This document shows positions 1-8,716 of a stretch of DNA of 64,000 bases, piece by piece. The stretch is from DAIDKA01 sp036267975 (GTDB lineage Bacteria; Pseudomonadota; Gammaproteobacteria; Steroidobacterales; Steroidobacteraceae): assembly GCA_036267975.1 (NCBI GenBank), contig DATAVA010000063.1, forward strand, positions 1 to 64,000. The letters are read 5' to 3'. Under the pieces are notes generated by a model that was not told the origin of the DNA, made no database searches, and saw only the letters and a list, made by a program, of their open reading frames with translations. Each line of letters starts with the position of its first letter. Position 1 is the first letter of the stretch. The position numbers and the translations under genes are program-made.

Positions 1-117
1 CCAGTTCAATTCGTGCCGCATGGGTGAGCTCGGTGTCCATCGGTGCCTCCTGGTTGAGGACACCAATGGTCACATTTCGAATGAGGCAACGAAGTCCTTT
101 AGTAGGATTTCACTTGA

Positions 118-1206
118 GGCAATGCGGCCAACTGGGAGCACATGCTGCGCGAAGGCTATGTCTGGGTGGGCGTGTCAGCACAGACCGTTGGCGTCGCGGC
201 GCTCAAGAAGTTCAGCCCTGCCCGCTATGGCGAATTGAATGTCGGCAAGACGGTAGCGGTAGGCGCTGGCCTCCCAGCACGGGCAGACGCCGACGTGCTC
301 TCCTACGACATCTTCAGCCAAGTGGGCGAAGCCCTCAAGCATCCGACCAACGTGGACATGCTACATGGGCTGAAGGCGAAGCTGGTGCTCGCCGCGGGCG
401 AATCCCAATCGGCCAACCGGCTGGCGAACTACGTCAACTCCATCAATTCTTCGGCCCGCGTCTATGACGGGTTCCTCCTCTTGTCCTCGCTGGGTCGGCG
501 CATCCGCGACGACCTGCCGGTGCCAGTGATCAAGGTCAGCACCGAATTCGATACGCTGAACGGCGAAGCGGCCAGCGAGCAGCCCGATACTGCCAAATTC
601 CGCAGCTGGGAAGTGGCCGGCACCAGCCATGTGGACCAACACCTGCGCGCCAGTCGCGAGCCGATGGAGTTGCGCGACAACGGCAAGTCGCTGGAGGCGG
701 CCATGGCGCCGCTCTGCGCCAATCCCCAAATCGGCACTCGCGTCCCCACCAGCTATGTGGTCGCGTCGGCCCTCGACAAGCTAGCAACCTGGGCCGAGGG
801 CGGCAAGCCGCCGCCGGGAGCGCCGCGTCTCACACTTACCAAGCTATACCCCAGGCCGCAGGCGGCGGATGTTGAGCGCAACGCCGACGGCCTTGCTCAA
901 GGCGGCATCCAGCTGTCGGAGCTGGCGGTCCCCACTCAGATCAATGTCGGCGACAACGCCCCGGCCAACACCTCCTCCGTTCCCGTCGCGGGTGAAGCCA
1001 TGGGCGCGGGCGCTTGTGTGCGCTGGGGCTATTCGGTCGATATGAGCATCGATCACCTCAACGCCCTCTATCCCAGCCACGCCGCCTATGTCGCCAAGGT
1101 GAAGAAGGTCGCCTATCAAAATGTAAAGGACGGCTACATCCTGCCGTTCGACGCCGACGGTACCGTCCGGGCGGCAGAAGCGTCGCGAGTGGGCGGCGGG
1201 CCTTGA
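118..1206 (+). pseudogene. 5'-truncated alpha/beta-hydrolase-domain protein (PF20091-like)
   Basis: The longest open stretch starts at an ATG at 142 and gives about 354 residues. It resembles the C-terminal two thirds of secreted alpha/beta-hydrolase-domain proteins: GYVWVGVSAQ near the start, then LSYDIFSQ, a nucleophile-like GESQSANRLA segment and WEVAGTSHVD. The family-like sequence NWEHMLREGY begins before the ATG, but a stop at 115-117 closes the frame. Another frame at 20-115 contains LLVEDTNGH, which looks like the displaced N-terminal part. I therefore read it as a frameshifted, truncated copy rather than an intact gene. No signal peptide is left. The substrate is unknown; esters are plausible given the neighbouring esterases. 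Confidence 0.6.
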
Positions 1207-1211
1207 GACCT

Positions 1212-1760
1212 CCGCTCTCGCGCAGCACATCAGGATTTCGATGATGGGAAACTCGCCGTCGCCCGGGCGCGCGGCGATTGTTGAGGCCGTTGAACGCCAA
1301 GGACATGCCTTGAGGCACCTTTGCTGTTGCGTCGCAAAGCTGGACGCCAGCGATCCCTCTCACCAGGGATCGATCTCAGCGGCCTGTCGTCCGGACCGGC
1401 GCGCATATAGCGCCAAAGATCGAGCACGATGCCGCTGTTGGTAGCACCCAGTCTCGGATGCCGAAGACCGGAATAAATTCCAGTTCGCAGCGCAGACCTT
1501 TGCGCCCGGCCCGCTGGCACAACGCGCCGAAAGCATCGATGAGGTGGGGAATCTCGTAACGTCCTGTCGAAAATCCGCCCCCGTTCTCTCCCCCGCAATC
1601 CCAGTATCCACTGATCGACCCAGCGCACAAAGGGATCGAGGCGCGCAATACGAACGCCGGCGTCCTTCGCCATTTCCAACATATTGCTCGTGCTGATGCT
1701 CGTGCCGAGCCACCAATTCTCTTTGCCTGACGCATGACTCGTCTCCCACTTTCCGGGACC
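1212..1760 (-). pseudogene. decayed sugar-phosphate isomerase/epimerase-like gene
   Basis: Pieces of one TIM-barrel isomerase/epimerase (IolE/xylose-isomerase-like) appear in order on the minus strand but in different frames. An N-terminal-side piece has GVRIARLDPFVRW. A middle piece has IPHLIDAFGALC followed by RCELEFIPVFGI. A C-terminal-side piece has GIVLDLWRYMRAG, followed in another frame by IAGVQLCDA and a LNNRRAPG element. At least two frame changes are needed to join them, so no functional product is expected. The match is by eye to family patterns; exact ends are uncertain. Confidence 0.5.
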
Positions 1761-1845
1761 CTCGCCTCGAGCGGTCCGTGACAGTTCGAAGCTGCGCTTA
1801 CCGTGGAACGCCTTGGTGGCCCCTGCACTATCCGATTGATTTGAA

Positions 1846-1891
1846 TGGTGGAAAGGGAGGGAATCGAACCCTCGACCCCGGCATTATGAGT
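1846..1891 (-). repeat. tRNA-Met 3'-half direct repeat (att copy 1)
   Basis: These 46 nt equal the plus-strand image of the tRNA-Met gene at 23595 from its CCA end through the T arm and anticodon arm, and diverge right after the anticodon loop. This is the pattern left when a tyrosine recombinase integrates at a tRNA 3' end. It is the leftmost copy visible and opens the first att-bounded unit. Confidence 0.85.
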
Positions 1892-2030
1892 CCGGTTCCT
1901 GGGTCAAGGTAGTCTTTATATTCAATAACTTAGCTAAGTGGCTCCCGTTGCAATTGGCACCACCAAGCACAACAGGGCACGACTGATTCCCGCAAATCTC
2001 CCGCACCAATGAGGGCGACACGGCTTCCGT
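1892..2030. other. att-flanking region with integrase-arm-like repeats (unit 1)
   Basis: The sequence after att copy 1 is recognisably related to that after att copy 2. Both share CTTAGC(T/C)AAGT, then CCCGTTGCA, a CACCAC/CACCACA block with AAGCAC, and a TCCCGCAAA(A)TC-CCCGCA pair. The repeated CCCGCA words resemble arm-type integrase sites beside an attP core. This is inference from similarity between the two copies; no gene is seen here. Confidence 0.45.
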
Positions 2031-2079
2031 CCGATGTGGCGTACAATGTGTGTTGGAGTCCACATCTGAGTCCACAGCG

Positions 2080-2313
2080 ATGAAGACGATTCAAATGACT
2101 ATCGATGAAGGTCTGCTGAAGAGCGTCGACAAGATAACCCGGGCCCGAAAGACCACCCGATCTGCTTTTATTCGTGACGCGCTCGCGGCCGAGATCCGGC
2201 GACAGCAAATTGGCGAGGATGAGATCCGTCACGCCGAGGGCTACGCAATCAAGCCCGTCGCGTCCGGCGAGTTCGACACGTGGCTCGGCGAACAGGACTG
2301 GGGTACGCCGTGA
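2080..2313 (+). CDS. ribbon-helix-helix (CopG-type) antitoxin
   Basis: A 77-residue protein. The start at 2080 gives MKTIQMTIDEGLL, the expected beta strand and first helix of an RHH DNA-binding domain, followed by a second helix around TRSAFIRDALAAEI. The remaining 30 or so residues form the usual toxin-binding tail. It lies directly before a MazF-like toxin: the toxin GTG overlaps this gene's TGA (GTGA), indicating translational coupling. As in other such modules it probably represses its own promoter; a TACAAT at 2042-2047 is a possible -10. An ATG 30 nt upstream exists but adds residues that do not fit the fold. Confidence 0.85.
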   Translation: MKTIQMTIDEGLLKSVDKITRARKTTRSAFIRDALAAEIRRQQIGEDEIRHAEGYAIKPVASGEFDTWLGEQDWGTP

Positions 2314-2630
2314 ATCGGGGCGACGTGTGCTGGTACACGTTCAAGACACCCGACAAGCGGCGGCCCGTGCTGATCCTGACGCGCGACTCCGCCATCGTGG
2401 TACTGCATTCGGTCACCGTTGTGCCAATCACCTCCACGATTCGCAACATCCCCACTGAAGTCGTTCTGACGGAAGCCGACGGGTTGCCAAACACATGCGC
2501 TGCGAGCTTCGACAATATCCAGACGGTGCCGAAGAGCAATATTGGTGATCGCATTGCCCGGTTGCCCGGGCGAAAGATGAAGGAGGCAGCTGCGGCCCTG
2601 TCTTTCGCGCTGGGTTTCGACTATGACTGA
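2310..2630 (+). CDS. MazF/PemK-family endoribonuclease toxin
   Basis: A 106-residue PemK-like protein starting at a GTG that overlaps the antitoxin stop. It shows the family's opening RGDVCWYTF, the RPVLILTRDS strand, the VTVVPITSTIRNIPTEV segment and the later ASFDNIQTVPKSNI. Members cleave mRNA at short sequence motifs and are held inactive by the cognate antitoxin. Length and motif spacing are normal, so the toxin is probably intact. The next reading frame starts inside its last codons. An upstream ATG at 2280 would overlap the antitoxin by 34 nt and is less likely. Confidence 0.85.
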   Translation: MNRGDVCWYTFKTPDKRRPVLILTRDSAIVVLHSVTVVPITSTIRNIPTEVVLTEADGLPNTCAASFDNIQTVPKSNIGDRIARLPGRKMKEAAAALSFALGFDYD

Positions 2631-2965
2631 TCGGGCATCTGTAGCGGGGGCTCGGAATCCGCGCGCCGCGGCAAGACGGACCGGATGGCTCTGGCCAGCG
2701 CTTTGTACGATCTTCGCGCTGCAGGCCGCCTGGGCCGACAGCCCGGTGCCACCCGCTTCAGCGCCAGACGAATCCCTGCTTGTGGAACACGGACATTACG
2801 TGAACAAGTCTGGGCACATTGTCCATTCACCTGCCCATACAAGAATCGGCGAGACGCCTTCCGGCGCGGCGGCTGCAATGTCGTGACCGTACCTACAGCT
2901 TCAGTGAACATCGTCGCGGGACTTGTTCACGCCACGGAGGTGTATCGGGCTGGATAAAGCCGTAG
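2623..2965 (+). pseudogene. frameshifted small secreted protein, DUF3761-like
   Basis: The frame opens at 2623, overlapping the mazF end by 8 nt. It encodes a basic N-terminus and a hydrophobic segment ending in AWA (signal peptide), then HGHYVNKSGHIVHSPAH. It stops at about 2884, but from 2879 the next frame continues the family pattern with CRDRTYSFSEHRRGTCSRH and GGVSGW up to a TAG at 2963-2965. One missing or extra base near 2878 explains the break. DUF3761 proteins are small exported proteins of unknown role. Read as a recent single-frameshift pseudogene, though a sequencing error would look the same. Confidence 0.65.
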
Positions 2966-3001
2966 TCACTGCCGTGAGATGGGTCAGCGCCCAGGTTTAG
3001 A

Positions 3002-3046
3002 TGGTGGAAAGGGAGGGAATCGAACCCTCGACCCCGGCATTATGAG
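3002..3046 (-). repeat. tRNA-Met 3'-half direct repeat (att copy 2)
   Basis: These 45 nt are identical to the CCA-to-anticodon-loop part of the tRNA-Met at 23595, in the same orientation as all other copies. It closes the RHH/MazF unit and opens the 12.7-kb esterase unit. Confidence 0.85.
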
Positions 3047-3390
3047 CTCGGTACTTGACTGAGCTACTTCTTTAACTTCAACAACTTAGCCAAGTCGTCC
3101 CGTTGCACGATAGCACCACAAAGCACCGCCGACTCCCGCAAAATCCCCGCAAGCCGCCGGGTCCACCAGCATCCCAATGCATGATGGCAACGGGTTTGCC
3201 AAAGGAGCGCCGGCACCTACCCGCTCCTGGAATAAAGCAAGAGTGCTCGACACCAATTTGAGCAGGTTCGAAAAAGCCAGGGCTGATGCTACACGCTGAT
3301 CAGTTCCGGGGAACACGAGGCGGTGCACCACGGACTAAAGAGGCAAACGCCCCGGCATTCGGCTGCAGCCAACAAAGCACACTCGTCCTA
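3047..3390. other. non-coding att flank (unit 2)
   Basis: No credible gene. The first 110 nt are homologous to the flank of att copy 1, including the pair of CCCGCA words, consistent with arm sites of the same recombinase. The rest separates this from the stop of the convergent esterase gene. Confidence 0.5.
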
Positions 3391-4953
3391 TCAGTCGTGA
3401 CAGCTGAAATTCACCGCTGCCTCACTGTCCCCGTGGCCGTTGTACTGCGCGTGCTGGGGATAGGGACATAACGGGCGACTGCGGCCGGGGAAGGCAGCCC
3501 CTGTGGCGATCACTTGGGCCGGTGCCTGCCCCTGCTCCACCCAGGCAACGACGGCGGTGAGCATGTCAAATTGGTCCAAAGCCTCGCCACCCCCGCAGTG
3601 ACTCATGCCCGGGACCAGGAACAGGCGGCTCCAATTACTCACGGGGCCGGGGCCGTTACCCGGATCAGCACTCAGAGAAGTGTAATAACGCACGGTTTCG
3701 AGCGCCGAGAACCACGGATCACTCAACCCGTGATAGAAAATCAGCTTGCCGCCGTGCGCCGTAAAGGCAGACAGATTGGTCCACGCGTCCGTGTCGCCGA
3801 GCATTTCGCGCCCGTCGTGTGCCACGGCCGCTTCAGCATCCACGTCCATCGTCGAACCGCTGGGCATGCCGCCTTCCGGCGCCATACCGCCACTGAGCAG
3901 CCCCGGAATCCCCCGCCCTTTGGCGCCAATCCCGGTGTCGTAGACAAAGCCGGGATAAACTTGTCGTCCCGAGGCCGTCCTCGGACCCGCAAAGGCACGC
4001 TGGATGGCGCTCACCTGTAGCGCGCTTAAGCAGCTATCAGTCTTTGCACCCTTGCACTGCAGAATCCGGGGATCAAAGGTACAGCCTTTAGCGTCGAATA
4101 TCATGCCATCGCGTACCCCGTCGAGCGCATCACAGGCCTGCAACAGACCCGCCACCACCAGTTTGCGGTCGCCGTCCGATAACGCCTGCGCGGTCAGCAA
4201 GTGCCCCTGCGCGTCCTTAGGCGCTGCAGAATTCAAAGAGGCGCTTACCCAGCGCAAGGCGAGGTTGGAATAATTGGTGCGCATTGCCGGTGCGCCGGCC
4301 ACGATACCGTCGAATTCGTCGGGGTAGCGCTGCGCGGATATCATCGCCTCCCGCCCACCCGTTGAGCAGCCCACGAAGTAACTGTGGGCCGCCGCGCTTC
4401 CGTAGTGCGCAGCCACCAACGGGCGCGCCACGGCCATCACTTTGCCGATCGATTGGTACAGAAAATCCAGCGCCGCCTGTTGATCCGCCAGAAAGCTCGA
4501 ATCAAAGACCGCTCCTTCGTGCCCGGAATCACTAGTAACGACGACGAAGCCGCGGGCAAGAGCTGAAGTCTCTCCCGCGGCAGTGGCCCCGATAGGCGGC
4601 TGGACTGAGCCGTTCAACCCGCCGCCGCCTTGATACACGAGTCGGCCATTCCACTGTGCGGGCATCGCCACCGCGAACCGGATGCCGTACGCCTTGCCAT
4701 CGCGTCCGGTATGCGCCCCGATGATCCCGTCGACGCGGCAGTGTGCCGGCACCTGCAGCGGAATGGGCGGGCCGCCGGGTGGAGCACTGACCGTGCCCGC
4801 TGCAACCTCTTGCGCCTTGTCCATCGTCGCTGCAATCCCCGGCGCAGAGAACTTCAGGAGATCCCCACAGCTGGACGCCGCCCAGGCACCCGGGGAGCCG
4901 AGGACCACCCAAGCCGCGAGGATGCCGGTAATGCTGTGAAATCGACTGTTCAT
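3391..4953 (-). CDS. tannase/feruloyl-esterase-family secreted esterase
   Basis: A 520-residue member of the tannase family (PF07519). A signal peptide (residues 1-26, ending AWAAS) predicts export. The nucleophile motif is G-C-S-T-G-G, followed by REAMISAQRYPDEFDGIVAGAPA, typical of the family. Later FYHGLSDPWFS and GMSHCGGG supply the expected Asp and His regions. Family members hydrolyse galloyl, feruloyl or related aromatic esters. The start is supported by AGGAGGG five bases before the ATG. It lies downstream of the TonB receptor on the same strand, 65 nt away, so the two may be co-transcribed. The exact substrate cannot be read from sequence. Confidence 0.88.
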   Translation of the reverse strand: MNSRFHSITGILAAWVVLGSPGAWAASSCGDLLKFSAPGIAATMDKAQEVAAGTVSAPPGGPPIPLQVPAHCRVDGIIGAHTGRDGKAYGIRFAVAMPAQWNGRLVYQGGGGLNGSVQPPIGATAAGETSALARGFVVVTSDSGHEGAVFDSSFLADQQAALDFLYQSIGKVMAVARPLVAAHYGSAAAHSYFVGCSTGGREAMISAQRYPDEFDGIVAGAPAMRTNYSNLALRWVSASLNSAAPKDAQGHLLTAQALSDGDRKLVVAGLLQACDALDGVRDGMIFDAKGCTFDPRILQCKGAKTDSCLSALQVSAIQRAFAGPRTASGRQVYPGFVYDTGIGAKGRGIPGLLSGGMAPEGGMPSGSTMDVDAEAAVAHDGREMLGDTDAWTNLSAFTAHGGKLIFYHGLSDPWFSALETVRYYTSLSADPGNGPGPVSNWSRLFLVPGMSHCGGGEALDQFDMLTAVVAWVEQGQAPAQVIATGAAFPGRSRPLCPYPQHAQYNGHGDSEAAVNFSCHD

Positions 4954-5018
4954 TGAACCCTCCTATGGCGCTCGCACCGTAGACGATAAGGCGAAGTAAA
5001 GTTACCAGCTCGACGGAC

Positions 5019-7301
5019 CTAGAAGCTCCTGCTGATTCTCACGCCATACTGTCGCGGATTACCCAGGAACTCATTGTCGGGGTTGGAACCGGCCGCAGAC
5101 TGCCCGGTGACGTATAGTTTGTTCGTGAGGTTCTGGCCATACAACTGAACGCGCCAGTCGCCCTTCTCATACGTCAGGTTCGCGTTCCACAACCCGAAGG
5201 ATCGCAGATAGTCGGTAGCGGGCAGCTCAAAAAGCGTCGACCACTGGGCGCCCACGTAGGAATAGTTCAGCCGTGGCGTCAACGTTCCGGATCCGACCGG
5301 CAGCGCATATTGAACACCGGCGTTGAACGTCCATTCCGGGGAATACGGGTTTTCGCTCCCCGACAGACTCAAGTTGTACGGATCATAGTTGAAGCAGCTA
5401 GGCGGTACCATGCCCGCGCCGCACTGCGGGAGATTGGTATTGGGCGGCAGCGCCTCGGTGTTGATGAGCGTAAGGGCACCGAGCCGGGAGTTGACGTATG
5501 CGCCGCCGAAGTCCACAGCCAGTCCGCCCGCGTGAGCGTGAAACTCCAGCTCCGATCCCTTGATGGTCGACTTTCCCGCGTTGATCAGCGAGGTCGTGCC
5601 AGTACCGGGACTGAATGATGCGACCTGAAGGTCGGTGTAGTTGTTCCAGAACGCGCCAAGACTCGCTCGCAAATGCTTGTCGAGCAGATCTGTCTTCCAA
5701 CCCAGTTCGTAATCCCAGACCTCCTCTGGCGCGAAATTGGTCTGCAGGGTTCCCGCTCCGGCAGCATTGAAGCCGCCAGACTTGGCCCCTTTCGCCACAA
5801 AGGCGTACAGGAAGTTCGAGTCGTTCACGGTCCAGTTCAGCGCCACTTTTCCCGTGACCGCCGAGTCCGTCTCGATCCCGGCTACGCTCGATATCGAAGG
5901 CGGCACTCCCGGAATGCCGAGAAGCACATCGACAGTCTTGCCGTTCGGCACCTCGTTCCAGTCGTGCGTATACCGGAGCCCCGCCTGCAGCTGCCAGCCC
6001 GGCGCCAGCTGGAAGCTTACTTGACCGAATGCGGCCGCGGTCTGGATGATCTGGTAGTCGTTCAGTGTGATGCTTTGTGGAATCGCCTGGCTGTTGATGC
6101 TCAGGTCCACCACGCGAATATCGTGGAGATAGAACGCCCCCAGAATCCACTGCAAGCGGCCGGTATCGGGTGAGATCAGGTTGAATTCCTGGCTCAACGG
6201 GCGCTCGATGATCGCCTGATTTTCCCACTGCGCCGGAGGTCCGGAAGGCAGGGTGGAGGAAGTTGCATCCAGATCGTAGACGTTGTGTACGCGCATGAAC
6301 TGGTCACCGGTCAAGGAGCGAAGCAGATAGCCGCTGCCGTTGATGTTCCAATCCAGCTTGAGACTCGTTCGGACGCCCAGTTCATCGTTCAACGTGTCGT
6401 GGTCATAGTTGAGATTGAACGGCGCCGACTCGGCATACGGCGCGTATTCTGTCCCCGGGACCGGCTTATAGGCATAGCCGCCGGTACTTTTGTCGTTCAC
6501 CTCAACTTTCAACAGCACCTCGAGATCCTCCAGCGGTTTGCCCAGCAGGCTAACTCGCCCGTTTTTCTCACCCTGCGACCCCGGATGGTCGAAAAGCCCG
6601 GCGCTCGGGGTTAGCTGTGAGGTGACATCTCTGAAGAAACTGTCTCGTTCTTCCATATCGAAGGCCGCGCGAACGGCCCAGGCATCGCTGATCGGCAGAT
6701 TGATCGTGCCGTTACCGCCCACGTCAGAATAATTCCCGCCGAGAACTTCGACGTTTCCATGAACGCCATTGAAGTCCGGATTGCGCGTGTTGAGGAAGAC
6801 GGCGCCGCCGGTGGAATTTGAGCCCACGAAGGTGCCCTGCGGCCCGCGCAGCACTTCCACCGAACCGATGTCATACAGTGTATCGGTCGATAGAATCGGC
6901 GGCTGCCACAGTCCGTCGCGGTACGTGGCCACACCTGGGACCACCGACGGTGAGCCACTGTCGAGCCCGATGCCGCGGATATTCACATTCTGAGTGAGCC
7001 CCGCGGCAGTGATCGACAGCGAGGGCGACGCATTTTGCAGGTCGGCAAGCTGCACCACGCCTTTTTGTCTCAGATCATCAGCGCTGAGTACGGTGGCCGC
7101 GATGGATGTGGTCTGCAGGTTCTCCGTGCGGCGTTCGGCCGTGACGACCACCTCCTGAAGCGGCTCATTGCCGGCGCCTGCGGCGCTCGCGGCAATCTGT
7201 TGCGCGGCCGCAGAGTGGACCCAGCCCAGTGCGCACAGTCCGGGAAGAACCAACGACCATGCCGAGCGATAGCAACAGAAAGGCAAGCGACTAAGTTCCA
7301 C
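5019..7301 (-). CDS. TonB-dependent outer-membrane receptor
   Basis: About 760 residues. A signal peptide ends near HSAAAQQ, followed by the plug domain: EVVVTAERR (TonB-box region), then NVNIRGIG and VEVLRGPQGTFVGSNSTGG, the standard plug motifs. A 22-strand-type barrel follows and ends in the aromatic residue of RISRSF. Such receptors import bulky ligands; beside tannase-like esterases a plant phenolic or glycoside ligand is plausible. I chose the GTG at 7301 because AAAGGGGG lies five bases upstream; a TTG at 7340 is possible. Its promoter region contains a near-perfect inverted repeat shared with the divergent marR-like gene. Confidence 0.88.
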   Translation of the reverse strand: MELSRLPFCCYRSAWSLVLPGLCALGWVHSAAAQQIAASAAGAGNEPLQEVVVTAERRTENLQTTSIAATVLSADDLRQKGVVQLADLQNASPSLSITAAGLTQNVNIRGIGLDSGSPSVVPGVATYRDGLWQPPILSTDTLYDIGSVEVLRGPQGTFVGSNSTGGAVFLNTRNPDFNGVHGNVEVLGGNYSDVGGNGTINLPISDAWAVRAAFDMEERDSFFRDVTSQLTPSAGLFDHPGSQGEKNGRVSLLGKPLEDLEVLLKVEVNDKSTGGYAYKPVPGTEYAPYAESAPFNLNYDHDTLNDELGVRTSLKLDWNINGSGYLLRSLTGDQFMRVHNVYDLDATSSTLPSGPPAQWENQAIIERPLSQEFNLISPDTGRLQWILGAFYLHDIRVVDLSINSQAIPQSITLNDYQIIQTAAAFGQVSFQLAPGWQLQAGLRYTHDWNEVPNGKTVDVLLGIPGVPPSISSVAGIETDSAVTGKVALNWTVNDSNFLYAFVAKGAKSGGFNAAGAGTLQTNFAPEEVWDYELGWKTDLLDKHLRASLGAFWNNYTDLQVASFSPGTGTTSLINAGKSTIKGSELEFHAHAGGLAVDFGGAYVNSRLGALTLINTEALPPNTNLPQCGAGMVPPSCFNYDPYNLSLSGSENPYSPEWTFNAGVQYALPVGSGTLTPRLNYSYVGAQWSTLFELPATDYLRSFGLWNANLTYEKGDWRVQLYGQNLTNKLYVTGQSAAGSNPDNEFLGNPRQYGVRISRSF

Positions 7302-7358
7302 CAGAGCCCCCTTTGGATCGAACCTTGAGACGGACACCAACTCGGGGGGCTGATCATT

Positions 7359-7405
7359 ATTTAGTACTCCCCCCTCACTAGTATAGTAACGGGGACATAC
7401 TAAAT
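7359..7405. promoter_or_regulatory. inverted-repeat operator between TonB receptor and marR-like gene
   Basis: ATTTAGTACTCCCC (7359-7372) is mirrored by GGGGACATACTAAAT (7391-7405), with one base extra and one mismatch, around a centre containing ACTAGT. It lies 57 nt before the receptor start and 59 nt before the MarR-family gene, so one site could control both divergent promoters. Confidence 0.6.
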
Positions 7406-7464
7406 TGGCAATTCCGCTTAGAAAATGGTCAAGGACACTGGCCGGCTGTGCGCCCTAAGTACCG

Positions 7465-8049
7465 ATGGCGTACGCTAGAACTCTGCGTTTTCGAGAGGAA
7501 GGTCTGAGGGATTCAGTGCCGGCAAAGCGAACAGAACTGACAGACAGGCGCGGTCATGTTGGCCCCTCGGCGGAACACGCGGAGCAAATCACCAAGCTGC
7601 GCCGACTATCCCCCACAGCACTGATCGAGGCAGAACTCAGCTCAGAGCCTGTCCTCGGTCTGTATCTGCATGTCGCGTACATGTGCGTAATGTCCACCTT
7701 CGTGCGCGATGTGGGTCATGGAGAGATCACGCCCAACCTGATCGGCGTGCTAGTGCTCTTGAAGCATTTTCCTGGAATCAGTCAGGCGAATCTTGCGCGC
7801 CTGAGCAATATTGAGCGCGTCACGGTGGGCGTGACCATAAGCCGCGGTATCGCCGCCGGCTTTGTGCGCCGCGACGACGCCAGCCATGATGCCAGAAGCT
7901 ATGCGCTTCACCTCACGCCCCGCGGGCAGGAGATGCTGAAGCAGTTACGGCAACGGATTCCTCCGCACGAAAAGGCCGTGGGTTCGAACCTCAGCGCAGA
8001 CGAGCGGATTCAGTTGCGGCAACTCCTCGACAAATTGGTCTACGGCTAA
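7465..8049 (+). CDS. MarR-family transcriptional regulator
   Basis: A 194-residue protein with a central winged helix. The helix-turn-helix reads GISQANLARLSNIERVTVGVTISRG; the wing reads FVRRDDASHDARSYALHLTPRG. Dimerisation helices flank it (VLGLYLHVAYMCVM; ADERIQLRQLLDKL). MarR proteins usually repress until an aromatic or phenolic ligand binds. Divergent orientation from the TonB receptor and the dyad between them suggest it controls receptor and esterase expression plus its own. The N-terminus (about 35 residues before the first helix) is longer than usual, so a later start is possible. Confidence 0.85.
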   Translation: MAYARTLRFREEGLRDSVPAKRTELTDRRGHVGPSAEHAEQITKLRRLSPTALIEAELSSEPVLGLYLHVAYMCVMSTFVRDVGHGEITPNLIGVLVLLKHFPGISQANLARLSNIERVTVGVTISRGIAAGFVRRDDASHDARSYALHLTPRGQEMLKQLRQRIPPHEKAVGSNLSADERIQLRQLLDKLVYG

Positions 8050-8716
8050 CGAACAGCCGTCTGCCTTCTGCAGAAATTGTCTTTGCACCTCCGTGTACAC
8101 GGTGTCCACGAATAGGACACGTGCATGCAACGTAGCGGCGTGTGCCATTCGAAGCATTTCGCGAACCGGGCACAGGGCGGGGCATTTCAGTTCGATACGC
8201 GAGCATCGCGAAGTCGTAAGCCTTCCGATTAATCATCAGGCGGTATCGCGGCGGAAGAAGAGTGGCGGTATCCGAATGTGCGCCAAGGCAGCTGATCATC
8301 CGGTTGCCGCGCTGTTGCAATGTCTGCCAATGCGTGTCCCGAACCTGGGCGTGCACCTGAGCACCAGTCCATGCATCGCCTGGATCCTGTAATCCAGTCA
8401 CTGACGAATCACATCACGCGTGAAGGCCAGCCCGACTTGCGGAGCGCAGCGATTTCTTCCATCCAAACTGCTCGCGACCCCACCTGAGGATCTCACTCGC
8501 GAATGCAGACTAGCGCTTCTCAGTCGGATTCAATTGCAGCGATATCCGACTTTTAGCTTTTCCCAGGTACCTCTATTTGACTACTCAATTTGAAAATGCC
8601 TAAATCGTCAACATAGGGTCCTGTCCCTCGCGGTTGCCAATAACGAGCGTCGCTTTGCACACGTCACCCAATCACCGACCATCTAGAACCATAATTTGCA
8701 GTCAGGGGTTTCCACA
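8050..8716. other. intergenic region without recognisable gene
   Basis: The 667 bp between the MarR-family gene and the DUF8021-like gene contain only short unconvincing frames with no family-like patterns. Nothing resembling a tRNA, att copy or terminator was seen. It may hold remnants of a lost gene or the promoter of the next gene; I see nothing to support either. Confidence 0.5.
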
